Source: HdN1 sp964473645
GTDB taxonomy: Bacteria > Pseudomonadota > Gammaproteobacteria > Pseudomonadales > Ketobacteraceae
Assembly: GCA_964473645.1 (NCBI GenBank)
Contig: CAYYPW010000028.1
Location: 1-64,000 of the forward strand
DNA length: 64,000 nucleotides
Direction: 5' to 3'
Shown here: positions 50,158 to 59,616 of the stretch, in pieces
How positions within the stretch are numbered: the stretch's first letter is position 1
How the letters are laid out: the number at the start of each line of letters is the position of its first letter
Notes under the pieces: generated by a model
What the model saw: the letters and a program-made list of their open reading frames with translations, nothing else
Database searches by the model: none
Told to the model about the DNA's origin: nothing
Made by a program: the position numbers and the translations under genes

Positions 50158-52112
50158 AAGTGTCTCCGCACTTGCAACAATGGCTGGACGAAGGTTGGTT
50201 ACGTCCGATAGATGCCGCATTCGCGGGTTTGCTCACGGAACTTGGCGGCGAAACCGATGAACGTGTGTTAGTGGAAGCCGCATTGACCAGTTTTCATTTG
50301 GGGGCTGGTCACGTCTGTATGGATCTCAAAGCATTGCTGGAAAATCCCGGCATGTTTTTACCCGGCCTTTCCCTAAAAGATGGCGAGCCGGTGATTGGGT
50401 GGAAACCTTTTGTGGAGGGGCTGCAGTCCCTGGGACTTAAAAAACTATTACAGGTATTGCAACATTCTGAATCCATACGCACTGCCTGTAAAAGCGGCAG
50501 TAGCGATGGCAACGAAGCTGGCAATGACGATAACGCCCAACCCCTCGTGTTGGATGGCCACCGACTCTACCTGCGGCGCTATTGGGCCTATGAAAAGCAG
50601 GTGGCGGCGGCATTGATCGCGCGTATGCGACCTCTGCCGAGCATGCCGAACGTCGATGAAAAACAAGACCTCCTCTCAAGGCTCGATGAATTATTCGCGC
50701 CACAAGATAATGAACTAGATTGGCAGCGAATCGCGGCTGCGATCACCTCTCAACAGCGTTTTGCTGTCATATCTGGGGGGCCTGGTACGGGTAAAACGAC
50801 GACCGTGGTCAAACTGCTTTCGCTTTTGCAAGGACTGGCACTGAGCGGCCAAGGTCGAGCGTTACGCATTGCCCTGGCGGCTCCAACCGGAAAGGCGGCG
50901 GCTCGCTTAACCGAATCCATCGGTGGTGCGGTAGCTCGCTTGCCGCATCATGAATATATCCCTACCCAGGTGACTACCTTGCACCGTTTATTAGGTGCTC
51001 GCCCGGATACGCGTGAATTCGTTCGCCACCGAGGCAACCCGTTGCACGTCGATATTCTCGTAATTGATGAAGCCTCGATGGTAGATCTTGAAATGATGGC
51101 GGCGGTGGTTGATGCGCTACCGGCTCAAGCGCGTTTGATTCTGCTAGGCGATAAAGATCAGCTTGCCTCCGTTGAGGCCGGTGCGATTCTCGGTGAAATT
51201 TGTCGAGACGCGCACCTCGCGCGTTATAGTCCGGCGCTGTGTCAGGCGTTACAAGCGCGGGCAAGCATTCATCTGAATCCACACAAGGATGCGCAGGCGC
51301 TTGATGACCACATCATTACGTTGAAAAAGAGCCATCGTTTTTCAGCGCAGGGTGGCATAGGTCGATTAGCGTTGGCCATTAACGAGGGGGATACGCGTAC
51401 CGCACTGAAACTGTTGGATGGCAACGATGCGCAAGTCAGCTTTTTGCGCAAGGATTCCATTGATGGAGGGGTGAAAACCCTGGTGCTGGATACCGTCAAT
51501 GGCTATGTGCAATATTTGATGCTGGTAAAAGCAGGTTGCCCCGCAGGGCACTCACCTGAACAATGGGCGAGTGCCGTTTTGCATAAGCTGGGAGGCTTTC
51601 AAATTTTGTGTGCATTGCGTCAAGGCCCATTCGGTGTGGATGCACTGAATCAACAGGTTGCGCACCTGTTACAGGAGGCGGGTTGGTTGTCACAGACGCA
51701 GGGTTGGTATGCCGGCCGACCCGTGATGGTGACACGAAATGATTATGCGCTGGGGCTCATGAATGGTGATGTCGGCATTACCCTGCCAGATGCCACCGCC
51801 AATGGCGCTTTACGGGTTTTCTTCGCGCAACCGGAGGGGATCAAACGCGTGTTACCCAGCCGGTTAACGCAGGTGGATACCGTGTTTGCGATGACGGTGC
51901 ATAAATCCCAAGGCTCGGAATTTACGCATACCTGTTTGGTATTGCCTAATTCCGTGAGCCCGGTGCTGACACGTGAATTGATTTATACGGCAGTGACGCG
52001 CGCCAAACAGCGCGTGACCTTGCTTGGCCAACGGCAGGAAGTGCTGGAAATCGCCTTAAAACAGCGAGTATTCAGGTGTTCCGGTTTGTGGGAGCGCTTA
52101 AGCGGCAATTAA
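50154..52112 (+). CDS. recD: RecD, alpha subunit of exodeoxyribonuclease V
   Basis: RecD is the fast 5'-3' helicase of RecBCD. The 652-residue product has Walker A in VISGGPGTGKTTTVVKLL (about 207), then ALAAPTGKAAARL, TLHRLLGAR, the Walker B VIDEASMVDLEMMA, LGDKDQLASVEAGA, and the UvrD-like C-terminal motif FAMTVHKSQGSEFTHTCLVL plus ELIYTAVTRAKQRVTL. It overlaps recB by 4 bp. Its stop overlaps by 4 bp the end of a convergent small gene on the other strand. Confidence 0.96.
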   Translation: MKVSPHLQQWLDEGWLRPIDAAFAGLLTELGGETDERVLVEAALTSFHLGAGHVCMDLKALLENPGMFLPGLSLKDGEPVIGWKPFVEGLQSLGLKKLLQVLQHSESIRTACKSGSSDGNEAGNDDNAQPLVLDGHRLYLRRYWAYEKQVAAALIARMRPLPSMPNVDEKQDLLSRLDELFAPQDNELDWQRIAAAITSQQRFAVISGGPGTGKTTTVVKLLSLLQGLALSGQGRALRIALAAPTGKAAARLTESIGGAVARLPHHEYIPTQVTTLHRLLGARPDTREFVRHRGNPLHVDILVIDEASMVDLEMMAAVVDALPAQARLILLGDKDQLASVEAGAILGEICRDAHLARYSPALCQALQARASIHLNPHKDAQALDDHIITLKKSHRFSAQGGIGRLALAINEGDTRTALKLLDGNDAQVSFLRKDSIDGGVKTLVLDTVNGYVQYLMLVKAGCPAGHSPEQWASAVLHKLGGFQILCALRQGPFGVDALNQQVAHLLQEAGWLSQTQGWYAGRPVMVTRNDYALGLMNGDVGITLPDATANGALRVFFAQPEGIKRVLPSRLTQVDTVFAMTVHKSQGSEFTHTCLVLPNSVSPVLTRELIYTAVTRAKQRVTLLGQRQEVLEIALKQRVFRCSGLWERLSGN

Positions 52113-52312
52113 ACCCGAACATCAATGGTTTGGCCCATATTGCTGCCATCAATAGCAGCAATACCTTGCGACGGGTCTATTGAGGCCAATAGTTGCAAAG
52201 CCCCTTCGGCTTGTATATCGATAGCTTTTTTAAGTACTGCGGTTTCTTGTGTCTGCTGCGCGCGGACATTCGACAATTGCGTAGCCATGTTAGCGATATT
52301 TGTAACGTCCAC
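52109..52312 (-). CDS. YjfB-family small protein
   Basis: The 67-residue product has the family pattern: an N-terminal helix (NIANMATQLSNVRAQQTQE), a LKKAIDIQAEGALQLLASI helix with the hallmark AxxxQxxxxxxLL, and a short NMGQTIDVRV tail. Domain databases label YjfB a putative motility protein, but the function is unknown. The stop overlaps that of recD. The 226 bp upstream (52313-52538) carry no further gene. Confidence 0.8.
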   Translation of the reverse strand: MDVTNIANMATQLSNVRAQQTQETAVLKKAIDIQAEGALQLLASIDPSQGIAAIDGSNMGQTIDVRV

Positions 52313-52538
52313 GGGTAGCCTCTTGCTGTAAACACGTAAATAGCGGGCAGGTAAATTGTCAACGGTTAAGCGCTGTTCGTAATGTTATCGGCCAGCCTGA
52401 ATCAATCTTTAGGTAAATAGTGTGCGCATTGGTCATCGCGCCCACTGCTTTGACGTCTGCGGTCATTTGCAAACCCCCGTTACGTCGGTAGTCTCGCTGT
52501 CAACAAAGAAAAACAGCAGCGAGAACAAGGGGCAACGC

Positions 52539-54059
52539 GTGAGTACAATGCAGAAAGAACCCACTCCAACGATTACACAATCCCTTGAATTTCAAAGTGC
52601 CAGACAGCTGCTGCAGCGCCTGCAAAAGGGCGAACTGCGCAGCCGCGACCTGTTGGAAGCCAGTGTTGCGCAAATCGCTCGCTTCAATCCTGCGATCAAT
52701 GCAGTGGTCGCCACCGATCTGGAGGCGGCCCGTCGTCGTGCCGATGAGGCTGATGCTGCCACGGCGCGTGGCGAATCATGGGGCCCCCTGCATGGCTTGC
52801 CCATCACCCTTAAAGACACCTACGAAGTACTGGGCATGCCTTGCACGGCAGGTGCTTCGTCATTGCGTAACCATGTACCCGAAAAACCTGCAGTGGTGGT
52901 ACAGCATTTATTGAATGCCGGAGCCATCATCATTGGCAAAACCAATGTGCCGCTATTTGCGTCTGATTTGCAGAGCTATAACAAAATCTATGGCACCACC
53001 CATAATCCTTGGAACACCGCACTCACTCCCGGCGGTTCTTCTGGCGGTGCAGCAGCGGCGTTAGCGGCAGGATTTACCGCGCTGGAATTGGGGAGCGATA
53101 TTGGGGGTTCGATCCGTATTCCTGCGCATTTTTGTGGGGTGTATGGGCATAAAGCCACGCACGGCATTATTTCGATGCGCGGACACGTCCCTGGGCCCCC
53201 AGGGGCATTGGGCGAACCTGATTTAGGTGTGGCGGGCCCCATGGCTCGCACGGCAGAAGATTTACAGTTACTTCTCGATATCGTGGCAGGCCCGTCACCG
53301 TTGATGCAACCCGGCTGGCAATTAAAACTACCGGCCGCCAAGCAGAAAAAATTGCAGGATTTTCGTGTTTTGCTTTGGGTGGATGACCCGATGTGCCCCA
53401 TTGATACGCACATGCGCGATCTCTACCAACAACTCAACACCACCTTACAGAATAACGGTGTCACTGTGACGCAAGGCGCGCCCTTGGGATTGGGGCTTGA
53501 TTATTTCTATCCGGCTTATCTTGCACTGATGGGTAGCATCATGGGGGCGTCGCGCAAGAAGTTTGAACGTCAGGCGATGGGCTTGGCGGCGCCATTTTTG
53601 CAGCGCTTTGGCCATCATTTCGATGCCCCTAAACATTTTGATCATTTTTTCGCGGGGGCGGCGATGAATCATGTCGACTGGCTGAAAGTCGATGAAAAGC
53701 GCCGTCGTATCCGCGAAAAGTTTTTACGTGTGTTTGAGCAGTACGATGTCATTCTCATGCCGCCGGCGCTAACCACCGCAATACAACACGTTCAAGCGCT
53801 GGAGTTGCCGCTGCGCAAAATTACGGTGAACGGTGAAAAACGCAATTATGCCGACTTGTTGATGTGGATCTCACCTGCAACGTTAATGGGGTTGCCGGCC
53901 ACCAGTGCACCGCTGGGACTGACACCCGAGGGCTTGCCCGTGAATCTGCAGATCATGGGCGCGCCGTTTGAAGACAAGACCACCATCAAATTTGCAGCCT
54001 TGTTGGCGAAGGTGATGGGCGGCTTTGTGCCGCCACCCGCCTGCCTAACAAAAGGGTAA
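52539..54059 (+). CDS. Amidase-signature family hydrolase
   Basis: The 506-residue product belongs to the amidase signature family with Lys92 in PITLKDTYEVLG, cis-Ser167 in TPGGSSGGAAAALAAG and Ser191 in LGSDIGGSIRIPAHFCGVYG, the Ser-cisSer-Lys triad. It is not GatA: there are no gatB or gatC genes, and the insertion around residues 260-400 (HFDHFFAGAAMNHVDWLK) is of the general amidase or fatty-acid-amide-hydrolase type. GTG 52539 is chosen because AAGGGG lies 7 nt upstream; an ATG three codons later is possible. The substrate is unknown. Confidence 0.9.
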   Translation: MSTMQKEPTPTITQSLEFQSARQLLQRLQKGELRSRDLLEASVAQIARFNPAINAVVATDLEAARRRADEADAATARGESWGPLHGLPITLKDTYEVLGMPCTAGASSLRNHVPEKPAVVVQHLLNAGAIIIGKTNVPLFASDLQSYNKIYGTTHNPWNTALTPGGSSGGAAAALAAGFTALELGSDIGGSIRIPAHFCGVYGHKATHGIISMRGHVPGPPGALGEPDLGVAGPMARTAEDLQLLLDIVAGPSPLMQPGWQLKLPAAKQKKLQDFRVLLWVDDPMCPIDTHMRDLYQQLNTTLQNNGVTVTQGAPLGLGLDYFYPAYLALMGSIMGASRKKFERQAMGLAAPFLQRFGHHFDAPKHFDHFFAGAAMNHVDWLKVDEKRRRIREKFLRVFEQYDVILMPPALTTAIQHVQALELPLRKITVNGEKRNYADLLMWISPATLMGLPATSAPLGLTPEGLPVNLQIMGAPFEDKTTIKFAALLAKVMGGFVPPPACLTKG

Positions 54060-54066
54060 AAACTCC

Positions 54067-54834
54067 TTAATAGGCAACCGCAGGTAATAAATAATTGCGC
54101 AGCAGTGTATGCAGTTGGGGGGCTGCAGATTCCAGGTAAAAATGCCCACCCGGTAATAAATGCATGGGTACGGGATGGCTGCTATGGGTTTGCCAGGCGT
54201 GCAAGCCCTCGCTTGGCACTTCCTGTTGGTCATCTTTACCGCCGAGTGCCACCATTTTTACCGCCAGCGGCGCTTCCGGTTGGTAGGTATACCGATCCAG
54301 TAAATCAAAATCAGAGCGCACCGTGGGTAACCACAAGGCCATGAGTTCCTGGTCTTGCAATATCGCGTCGGGCGTGCCGGCAAACGAACCCAGCATCGCT
54401 TTGAGTTCGAGGTCACTCATTTGCGCAACGGGTTTTTTGCGCAAACTGGTATCGGGTTTGCTCAGATGGGGGGCAACATAAGACGACAGAAAAAGGTGAC
54501 TCGGCAACGCGGCGTGGGTGCGTCGCAGTTGTCGCGTTGTTTCAAAGGCCAGCAATGCGCCCATGCTGTGCCCCAGAAAAGCAAAGGGGCGTTTGCCAAT
54601 TTTAGTCGTAATAAGGTGGGCGGCTTCAGTAACGCCGGCCATGATGGATGACCACGCCGGGGCATTATCGCGACTGAAGGGGCGGGCGGGTAATTGCAAC
54701 GCCCACAGATCCAGATCGTTCATGAGGGGCTTTCCCCAATTGCGAAACACCAGGGAGGAGCCACCTGCGTTGGCAAAGCAGATCAGCACGGGGGCGTCGG
54801 GGGTGTGTTTCAGGTTCAACAATTCGGTGGGCAT
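54067..54834 (-). CDS. Type II thioesterase (alpha/beta hydrolase)
   Basis: The 255-residue protein has the thioesterase II fold: VLICFANAGGSSLVFRNW, LQLPARPFSRDN, nucleophile Ser90 in FLGHSMGALLAFE, an aspartate in GGKDDQQEV and histidine in PGGHFYLES. Family members remove aberrant acyl groups from carrier proteins of NRPS or PKS lines. No such synthase is in the window. ATG 54834 is firm: GAGGAG lies 6 nt upstream. It converges with the amidase gene, 7 bp apart. Confidence 0.88.
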   Translation of the reverse strand: MPTELLNLKHTPDAPVLICFANAGGSSLVFRNWGKPLMNDLDLWALQLPARPFSRDNAPAWSSIMAGVTEAAHLITTKIGKRPFAFLGHSMGALLAFETTRQLRRTHAALPSHLFLSSYVAPHLSKPDTSLRKKPVAQMSDLELKAMLGSFAGTPDAILQDQELMALWLPTVRSDFDLLDRYTYQPEAPLAVKMVALGGKDDQQEVPSEGLHAWQTHSSHPVPMHLLPGGHFYLESAAPQLHTLLRNYLLPAVAY

Positions 54835-54993
54835 CGATTTCTCCTCTGCAAAGTCCGTTTCGTGGGGCGCCATGATATACCGTCGGCAAAACAAACGGGG
54901 CGCCGGTGGCATTGCCCCCCATGAGTTGCTACAGTTGCCACATTCCAAGCTGTGGTTATGAAAGCGTTTTTTCGTGCCACCTTGTTGGTGACA

Positions 54994-55038
54994 GAATGGT
55001 TCGTAACTGAATCGTTCGTGCCAGAATAGTCCCGCACC
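54994..55038. repeat. 15-bp tandem repeat, three copies, upstream of parC
   Basis: Units are 54994-55008 (GAATGGTTCGTAACT), 55009-55023 (GAATCGTTCGTGCCA) and 55024-55038 (GAATAGTCCCGCACC). The first two match at 10 of 15 positions and the third is more diverged. They end 52 nt before parC. The rest of 54835-55090 shows no gene. Confidence 0.5.
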
Positions 55039-55090
55039 TCTTGGTGTTGAACTCCCTAGTTGTCGGCTTTACCTGGAACTGACCCCACGC

Positions 55091-57349
55091 ATGACAGACA
55101 CTGTTGAAATCTCCGCCGACGGCGTCGAACGCCTCCCACTCAAAACCTACACTGAGCGGGCTTACCTCGATTACTCGATGTACGTCATTCTCGACCGCGC
55201 CCTACCTCACATCGGTGACGGCCTCAAACCCGTGCAACGCCGCATCGTGTACGCGATGTCGGAGCTGGGCCTCAAGAATACCGCCAAGCACAAAAAGTCG
55301 GCCCGCACTGTCGGTGACGTGCTGGGTAAATACCACCCCCACGGCGACTCGGCCTGCTACGAAGCCATGGTGTTGATGGCGCAACCGTTCTCATATCGCT
55401 ACACGCTGGTCGATGGGCAAGGTAACTGGGGGTCGGCAGATGACCCTAAATCGTTTGCCGCCATGCGTTATACCGAATCGCGTCTTACCCCTTATGCCGA
55501 CGTGTTGTTAGCGGAGCTGGGCCAAGGCACGGTCGACTGGCAGCCCAACTTTGATGGCACGCTCGATGAGCCGACCCTGTTGCCATCACGCTTGCCCAAC
55601 GTGCTGCTCAATGGCGCGACGGGTATTGCGGTGGGGATGGCGACGGATATTCCGCCGCATAACCTGCGGGAAGTCACCCGTGCCTGTATTCGTTTGCTCA
55701 AGGACCCAGGCTGTTCGCTCGATGATCTGTGCGAGGATGTGCAGGGGCCGGATTACCCCACCGAGGCGGAGATCATCACGCCACGCCATGAAATCATCCG
55801 CATGTATGTGACCGGTCGTGGCTCGATCAAAATGCGGGCGGTGTATGTGCGCGAGGGTAACGATATCGTGATCACGGCACTGCCGCACCAGGTGTCTGGC
55901 GCTAAAGTGCTGGAACAGATTGCCCAGCAAATGAATGGCAAGAAATTGCCCATGGTGCAAGACCTGCGCGATGAATCGGATCATGAAAACCCGACGCGGC
56001 TGGTGATCATTCCGCGCTCCAACCGGGTCGACGCCGAAGCCCTGATGGGCCACTTGTTTGCAACGACTGACCTGGAGCGCAATTATCGCGTCAACATGAA
56101 CGTCATCGGTCTCGATGGTCGCCCACGCGTGCGTGGTCTGTACGAAATGCTCAGCGAGTGGTTGGAGTTTCGTATCACCACGGTGCGTCGCCGTTTGCAG
56201 TGGCGCCTTGATAAGGTGATGGAGCGCTTACACAAGTTGGAAGGCTTGTTGATCGCTTATCTCAATATCGACGAAGTGATACACATCATTCGTACCGAAG
56301 ATGACCCTAAACCACGCTTGATGGAACGTTTTGGTTTAAGCGATATTCAGGCTGAAGCCATTCTCGAATTGAAGCTGCGCCATTTAGCCAAACTCGAAGA
56401 AATGAAGATTCGTGGTGAACAGGACGAGCTCGAAAAGGAACGCAAAGGCATCGAGAATATTCTGGGGTCGAACTCACTGCTGAAAAAGAAAATCGTGCAG
56501 GAGCTGACGGCTGACATGGAGCGTTATGGCGATGCACGTCGTTCTCCGATCATCGAACGCGCCGAAGCCAAAGCCATGGATGAAACCGAGCTGGTAGGCG
56601 CGGAGCCGGTGACCGTTATTCTGTCGCAAAAGGGCTGGGTGCGCGCTGCCAAGGGGCATGATATTGATGCGGCGGGCCTGAGCTATAAAACCGGTGACGG
56701 TTTGCTGGGAATCGCACAGGGCAAGAGCAATCAATTGGTGGTCTTTTTTGATTCGACCGGGCGCAGTTATACCTTGCCAGCACATGGGCTGCCTAGCGCA
56801 CGCAGCCAGGGCGAACCGCTTACGGGCAAATTGACGCCGCCCTCCGGTGCCACCTTTGAAGCCTTGTTGATGGGCGCTGACAGTGACCGTTATTTGATTG
56901 CATCAGATGCCGGCTATGGCTTCATCATGAAGCTGGAAGACGCACAAAGTCGCAACAAAGCGGGTAAAACGCTGTTGACCCTGCCTGAAAACGCGAAAGT
57001 ATTGGCGCCACGCAAGATCACCGATATTGATAACGAGCATGTGGTAGTGGCGGCAAACGATGGCCGCCTGCTGGTATTCCTCATCAAGGAACTGCCGGAA
57101 CTCCCGCGTGGAAAAGGCAACCAGATGCTCAGCATTCCATCGGCCAAAGCCAAATCCCGTGAAGAATTCATGATTGATATGGCGTTGATGACACCGAATG
57201 ATCAGTTGTTGGTGTACGCCGGAAAACGCCATTTATCGCTCAAATTTAGCGATTTGGAGCATTATCTGGGTGAGCGTGGACGGCGCGGGAATAAGTTGCC
57301 GCGTGGCTTCCAGAGTGTGGATAAGCTGGAAGTGGTCAAGGGCAGTTAA
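55091..57349 (+). CDS. parC: DNA topoisomerase IV subunit A
   Basis: ParC cuts and rejoins DNA to decatenate daughter chromosomes. The 752-residue product has the breakage-reunion domain: RRIVYAMSELGLKNTAKHKK, the catalytic tyrosine Tyr127 in AAMRYTESRLTPYADVLL, and the quinolone-resistance region HPHGDSACYEAM with Ser87 and Glu91 in the wild-type state. A five-bladed propeller C-terminal domain follows (GWVRAAKGHDIDA). Gyrase A is excluded by the length and by absence of the GyrA box. parE is not adjacent. Start and length agree with the family. Confidence 0.96.
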   Translation: MTDTVEISADGVERLPLKTYTERAYLDYSMYVILDRALPHIGDGLKPVQRRIVYAMSELGLKNTAKHKKSARTVGDVLGKYHPHGDSACYEAMVLMAQPFSYRYTLVDGQGNWGSADDPKSFAAMRYTESRLTPYADVLLAELGQGTVDWQPNFDGTLDEPTLLPSRLPNVLLNGATGIAVGMATDIPPHNLREVTRACIRLLKDPGCSLDDLCEDVQGPDYPTEAEIITPRHEIIRMYVTGRGSIKMRAVYVREGNDIVITALPHQVSGAKVLEQIAQQMNGKKLPMVQDLRDESDHENPTRLVIIPRSNRVDAEALMGHLFATTDLERNYRVNMNVIGLDGRPRVRGLYEMLSEWLEFRITTVRRRLQWRLDKVMERLHKLEGLLIAYLNIDEVIHIIRTEDDPKPRLMERFGLSDIQAEAILELKLRHLAKLEEMKIRGEQDELEKERKGIENILGSNSLLKKKIVQELTADMERYGDARRSPIIERAEAKAMDETELVGAEPVTVILSQKGWVRAAKGHDIDAAGLSYKTGDGLLGIAQGKSNQLVVFFDSTGRSYTLPAHGLPSARSQGEPLTGKLTPPSGATFEALLMGADSDRYLIASDAGYGFIMKLEDAQSRNKAGKTLLTLPENAKVLAPRKITDIDNEHVVVAANDGRLLVFLIKELPELPRGKGNQMLSIPSAKAKSREEFMIDMALMTPNDQLLVYAGKRHLSLKFSDLEHYLGERGRRGNKLPRGFQSVDKLEVVKGS

Positions 57350-57385
57350 CTCGCAACAATCCCTTCAACTCCATCGTCCTGCCCA

Positions 57386-57424
57386 AGTGGCGATCAAAAA
57401 AAGTGGCGATCAAAAAGATAGTGG
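57386..57424. repeat. Direct repeats of AGTGGCGATCAAAAA ahead of frmA
   Basis: AGTGGCGATCAAAAA occurs at 57386-57400 and again at 57402-57416, and a third partial copy (AGTGGCGA) begins at 57420 and runs into the hairpin that follows. The copies are nearly identical, which suggests recent duplication or slippage. They lie between parC and frmA. Confidence 0.7.
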
Positions 57425-57463
57425 CGACCCAATTTTGCATTGTGCTTGCAAAATTGGGTCGCC
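57423..57463. terminator. 17-bp perfect hairpin between parC and frmA
   Basis: GGCGACCCAATTTTGCA (57423-57439) and TGCAAAATTGGGTCGCC (57447-57463) are exact reverse complements with a 7-nt loop. There is no following T-run, so it may be a weak terminator for parC, a cruciform, or an operator for frmA. It ends 48 nt before the frmA start. Confidence 0.65.
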
Positions 57464-57511
57464 CCCTCGACAATAACGCCAAACTTGATTGCCAACACCA
57501 AGGAGATTTTC

Positions 57512-58621
57512 ATGAAAACGCGTGCTGCTGTTGCCTGGGAAGCCGGCAAACCCCTAAGCATAGAAGAAGTCGATCTCGAAGGCCCGCGCGCCGGCGAAGT
57601 GATGGTCAAACTGGTTGCCACCGGCGTTTGTCATACCGACGCTTACACCTTGAGCGGGGCTGACCCGGAAGGGGTTTTTCCCTGCATCATGGGGCATGAA
57701 GGGGCGGGGGTTGTCGTTGAAGTCGGAGCGGGTGTGACCAGTGTTGCGGTGGGCGATCATGTGATTCCGCTTTATACCCCCGAATGCGGAAAATGTAAAT
57801 TCTGCCTGTCGGGTAAAACCAACCTGTGCCAGGCCATTCGCGCCACGCAGGGCAAAGGTTTAATGCCTGATGGCACCACTCGCTTTAGCAAGAATGGCAA
57901 ACCCATTTATCACTACATGGGCACGTCCACATTTTCTGAATACACCGTATTACCCGAAATCTCGGTCGCCAAAATCAGTAAAGAGGCACCCCTGGATAAA
58001 GTGTGCTTGCTGGGGTGTGGAATAACCACCGGCATCGGTGCCGTGCTCAACACCGCCAAAGTGCAGCCTGGGTCTACTGTTGCCGTATTTGGTTTGGGCG
58101 GGATTGGGTTATCGGTGATACAAGGCGCGGTGATTGCCAAAGCGGGCCGAATTCTTGCCGTTGATATCAACGAAGACAAGTTTGAAATGGCGCGTCAGCT
58201 GGGCGCGACTGATTGTGTGAATCCCAAAAATTACGATAAACCCATCCAGGACGTGATCGTTGAGCTTACCGACGGTGGCGTTGATTATTCCTTTGAATGT
58301 ATCGGTAACGTGCAGGTGATGCGCTCGGCGTTAGAGTGCTGCCACAAAGGTTGGGGGGAATCGATCATCATCGGTGTGGCTGGCGCCGGTCAGGAAATTT
58401 CAACCCGTCCGTTCCAGTTGGTCACGGGGCGCGTGTGGCGTGGCAGTGCCTTCGGTGGCGTCAAAGGCCGTAGTCAGCTACCCGATTATGTCGAGCGTTA
58501 TATGCGCGGCGAAATCAAGATCGATGAATTCATTACCTACACCATGCCGTTGGATCGCATTAATGAAGCGTTTGACCTCATGCATGAAGGCAAGGCCATT
58601 CGTTCAGTGATTCAGTACTAA
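57512..58621 (+). CDS. frmA: S-(hydroxymethyl)glutathione dehydrogenase (class III alcohol dehydrogenase)
   Basis: FrmA oxidises S-hydroxymethylglutathione, formed from formaldehyde and glutathione, to S-formylglutathione using NAD+. The 369-residue product has the catalytic-zinc site GVCHTDAYTLSGADPEG plus GHEGAGVV, the structural-zinc cysteines in PECGKCKFCLSGKTNLCQ, and the Rossmann motif AVFGLGGIGLSVIQGA. The tail with RGSAFGGVKGRSQLP is typical of class III enzymes. AGGAG lies 6 nt before ATG 57512. It forms an operon with the S-formylglutathione hydrolase gene 33 bp downstream. Confidence 0.96.
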   Translation: MKTRAAVAWEAGKPLSIEEVDLEGPRAGEVMVKLVATGVCHTDAYTLSGADPEGVFPCIMGHEGAGVVVEVGAGVTSVAVGDHVIPLYTPECGKCKFCLSGKTNLCQAIRATQGKGLMPDGTTRFSKNGKPIYHYMGTSTFSEYTVLPEISVAKISKEAPLDKVCLLGCGITTGIGAVLNTAKVQPGSTVAVFGLGGIGLSVIQGAVIAKAGRILAVDINEDKFEMARQLGATDCVNPKNYDKPIQDVIVELTDGGVDYSFECIGNVQVMRSALECCHKGWGESIIIGVAGAGQEISTRPFQLVTGRVWRGSAFGGVKGRSQLPDYVERYMRGEIKIDEFITYTMPLDRINEAFDLMHEGKAIRSVIQY

Positions 58622-58654
58622 TTTTTCACGAAAGCGAAAGCCTGGGAGCGACAC

Positions 58655-59497
58655 ATGCAGATACTCGAAGATATCCGCACATTCGATGGCCGTCAGTTGC
58701 GTGTCCAGCATGCATCGACGGCGTGTCGCTGTGACATGATATTTTCGCTGTACTTGCCCCCGCAGGCCGACACCCGCAATGTGCCGTTGGTCTGGTGGTT
58801 GTCGGGGTTGACCTGTAACGACCAGAACTTTACCACCAAGGCGGGGGCCCAGCGGGTCGCCAGCGAGCTAGGTATCGCCATTGTCGCGCCGGATACCAGC
58901 CCAAGAGGCGAGGGGGTGCCAGGTGATGCAGAAAACGCGTGGGATTTTGGCTTGGGCGCAGGGTTTTACGTGAATGCAACCCAAGCCCCTTATGCGCAGC
59001 ATTATCATATGTACGACTATATCCAGCAGGAATTGCCCTCGCTATTAGCCGAGCGTTTTCCGCTGGATATGACGCGTCAGAGTATCATGGGGCATTCGAT
59101 GGGCGGGCATGGAGCACTCACGCTCGCCCTGCGGCATCCAGCGCAGTATCGCGCCGTCTCTGCGTTCTCGCCTATTTGTGCGCCGTCGCACTGTCCGTGG
59201 GGCGAAAAAGCCTTATCAGGTTACCTGGGTTGCGATAGATCGGCCTGGCGTAAACATGATGCTGTCGCCCTCATCGAGGATCGTGGTTATGACAAACCCA
59301 TTCTGGTAGAGCAGGGATTGGCAGACAAATTTTTGCAGACACAATTGAAGCCAGAGTTGCTGGAGGGCGCCTGCCAGAAGGCAGGGGTGGCGCTCCTCTT
59401 GAATCGTCGTGAGGGGTACGATCACAGCTATTATTTCATTGCGACATTTATTGAAGCGCATTTGCGTTTTCATGCGCAGTTTTTGTCAAGTCATTGA
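58655..59497 (+). CDS. fghA: S-formylglutathione hydrolase
   Basis: The enzyme hydrolyses S-formylglutathione to formate and glutathione, the second step after FrmA. The 280-residue esterase-D family product has WWLSGLTCNDQNFTTKAGAQ, DTSPRGEGVPGDAENAWDFG, nucleophile Ser148 in SIMGHSMGGHGALTLALR, an acidic residue near VEQGLADKFL and histidine in GYDHSYYFIATFIEAHL. GGGAG lies 6 nt before the ATG. No frmR-type repressor gene is visible beside the pair. Confidence 0.95.
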   Translation: MQILEDIRTFDGRQLRVQHASTACRCDMIFSLYLPPQADTRNVPLVWWLSGLTCNDQNFTTKAGAQRVASELGIAIVAPDTSPRGEGVPGDAENAWDFGLGAGFYVNATQAPYAQHYHMYDYIQQELPSLLAERFPLDMTRQSIMGHSMGGHGALTLALRHPAQYRAVSAFSPICAPSHCPWGEKALSGYLGCDRSAWRKHDAVALIEDRGYDKPILVEQGLADKFLQTQLKPELLEGACQKAGVALLLNRREGYDHSYYFIATFIEAHLRFHAQFLSSH

Positions 59498-59616
59498 TTT
59501 TACACGGGCTCTCCACTTCCGTCTGAATGGCGTTTTTCTCAACAACAGCTAAGCTTTAGCCCAACTGTCGTTCGCTGCGAAGCAGCAGCGTTGCATAACA
59601 GAGTGGGTTTACAAGC

